Source of the DNA: DASPXY01 sp038227745
Lineage (GTDB): Bacteria > Planctomycetota > Planctomycetia > Gemmatales > Gemmataceae
Assembly (NCBI GenBank): GCA_038227745.1
Contig: JBBRPS010000593.1
Coordinates: 1-6,616, forward strand
Length of the DNA: 6,616 bases
Direction: 5' to 3'
Both the position numbers and the translations under genes were made by a program. Under the pieces are notes generated by a model that was not told the DNA's origin, made no database searches, and saw nothing but the letters and a program-made list of their open reading frames with translations. How positions within the stretch are numbered: the stretch's first letter is position 1; the number at the start of each line of letters is the position of its first letter. Positions 6,198 through 6,616 of this stretch are shown here, one piece after another.

Positions 6198-6227
6198 ATC
6201 TTGGAGGGGACGACCGGCGCCTGTCAA
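6198..6227 (-). promoter_or_regulatory. Likely promoter of the exbB-exbD-exbD operon
   Basis: On the - strand a perfect TTGACA (6227-6222) is followed after 18 nt by CAAGAT (6203-6198), a three-of-six -10 element ending in AT. Initiation would be near 6191. A purine-rich A tract (complement of 6281-6301) lies about 55 nt further upstream and could act as an upstream element. No better -35/-10 pair was seen closer to exbB. It could instead be a chance match, because the -10 is weak. Confidence 0.5.
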
Positions 6228-6263
6228 GTCTTTTCCGTCCCGGATTCGGGCGGGCTTTGGAGT

Positions 6264-6301
6264 GCGGCGCTCGGCGCCGCTTTCTTTCTTTTTTCTTTTT
6301 T
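6264..6301 (+). terminator. Intrinsic terminator on the + strand
   Basis: GCGGCGC (6264-6270) pairs with GCGCCGC (6274-6280) around a TCG loop. A strong T-rich tract interrupted by C follows (6281-6301). This is a textbook rho-independent terminator for + transcripts. No + strand gene lies between here and the exbB start, so what it terminates is unclear. It ends about 30 nt before the transposase promoter and would shield the insertion sequence from read-through. Confidence 0.75.
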
Positions 6302-6331
6302 CGGGTTTGGGGTAGTTCTACTGTATCCGTC

Positions 6332-6360
6332 TTGAGCGGGTGCAACTTGTTCCGTAGATT
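6332..6360 (+). promoter_or_regulatory. Likely transposase promoter
   Basis: TTGAGC (6332-6337), a 17-nt spacer and TAGATT (6355-6360) each match four of six consensus bases, at ideal spacing. Transcription would begin near 6367, about 30 nt before the transposase ATG. The start point falls inside the leader hairpin described at 6359-6392. Confidence 0.55.
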
Positions 6361-6392
6361 CTCCTTGGGACTCAGCAGTCCGAGAAGGAGGA
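6359..6392 (+). promoter_or_regulatory. Leader hairpin masking the transposase Shine-Dalgarno
   Basis: CTCCTT (6361-6366) pairs with AAGGAG (6385-6390), and T6359-T6360 can extend the stem to 6391-6392. After a small internal loop, GGACT (6368-6372) pairs with AGTCC (6377-6381) around CAGC. The 3' arm contains the transposase Shine-Dalgarno AGGAGG (6386-6391), which lies 5 nt before the ATG. A transcript entering from outside would carry both arms and hide the ribosome site, whereas one starting near 6367 would lack the outer 5' arm. Confidence 0.55.
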
Positions 6393-6396
6393 CGCC

Positions 6397-6616
6397 ATGG
6401 AACGACGGTGTCGCGTGCGCTGGGAGGAGTTGCTCGACGATGCGGTCGTCGAACCGGCGCTGCTGCGCGGCATGCGCCCCCGCCTCGAACGCTTTCTGGA
6501 GCCGTTCGTCGCTTCCCTCGACACCACCTCCCAGCGCACCCACGCCCAGCACTATGTCGCCGGTCTCGTCTCCGACCTGCCGCGCAAGAACGCCGAGGGC
6601 ATCGCCTACCTGCACG
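6397..6616 (+). CDS. IS701-family transposase, N-terminal part (truncated by window end)
   Basis: From the ATG at 6397 the frame stays open to the window edge, giving 73 complete codons and no stop. AGGAGG lies 5 nt upstream. The translation shows 'RVRWEELLDDAVVEP' (6-20), 'PRLERFLEPFVASL' (28-41), 'QRTHAQHYVAGLVSDL' (46-61) and 'RKNAEGIAYLH' (63-73). This is the N-terminal signature of IS701-type transposases of the DDE endonuclease superfamily. The catalytic DDE residues lie beyond the window, so intactness cannot be judged. The full protein would be expected at roughly 400 residues or more. Confidence 0.85.
   Translation, partial: MERRCRVRWEELLDDAVVEPALLRGMRPRLERFLEPFVASLDTTSQRTHAQHYVAGLVSDLPRKNAEGIAYLH

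Larger units (their letters stand above)
6322..6616 (+). mobile_element. Left part of an IS701-family insertion sequence (cut by the window edge)
   Basis: A partial IS701-type transposase with its own promoter and leader marks the left end of an insertion sequence. The exact terminus cannot be fixed because the right end is outside the window. I place it provisionally at TGTATCC (6322), just before the promoter. The bases before it (CTAC) do not fit the YTAR target duplication usual for IS701, so the true end may be some bases away. Confidence 0.55.

Noticed and set aside
6012..6227. Possible small gene in the exbB leader (- strand, 71 codons)
   Set aside because: It would start at the TTG of the -35 element, has no ribosome site, and its Arg/Pro-rich product shows no features.

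Overview
The window looks like chromosomal DNA of a high-GC planctomycete, most likely of the Gemmata group (Gemmatales/Gemmataceae). This is inferred from the G/C-rich third codon positions, from the planctomycete style of the cyclase-like protein and the ExbB/ExbD set, from perfect GC-rich palindromes between genes, and from the IS701-type transposase at the right edge. No rRNA, tRNA or CRISPR was seen.

Layout from left to right: a 42-bp near-perfect palindrome (1-42); a small secreted protein with a secretin/TonB N-terminal-like (STN-like) domain on the + strand (72-626); a 19-bp perfect-stem hairpin that probably terminates transcription from both sides (651-692); then a five-gene operon on the - strand, read from right to left. 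In order of transcription the operon holds an ExbB/TolQ-type channel protein (5893-5000), a first ExbD/TolR (4919-4458), a second ExbD/TolR with a long charged insert (4446-3868), a signal-peptide/beta-rich/one-membrane-helix protein of unknown function (3736-2447), and a membrane-anchored alpha/alpha-toroid protein of the prenyltransferase/squalene-cyclase repeat family (2349-733). A TTGACA-type promoter on the - strand at 6198-6227 would give an mRNA leader of about 300 nt. On the right, a + strand terminator (6264-6301) is followed by the promoter, leader hairpin and 5' end of an IS701-family transposase that runs off the window.

The main point of interest is how the operon products may fit together. 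ExbB and ExbD form proton-driven motors that normally act on TonB or TolA. No classical TonB is present, but the last gene has TonB topology: short cytoplasmic N-terminus, one membrane helix, long Pro/Gly-rich spacer, folded periplasmic domain. Its membrane helix matches the spacing of the TonB 'SHLS' motif with Asn in place of His. The folded domain is a cyclase-like toroid without the DxDD catalytic motif. In ExbB, the usual membrane Glu of the third helix is His. The window may therefore encode a variant Ton-type motor that drives an unusual toroid effector. This is a hypothesis from sequence alone.
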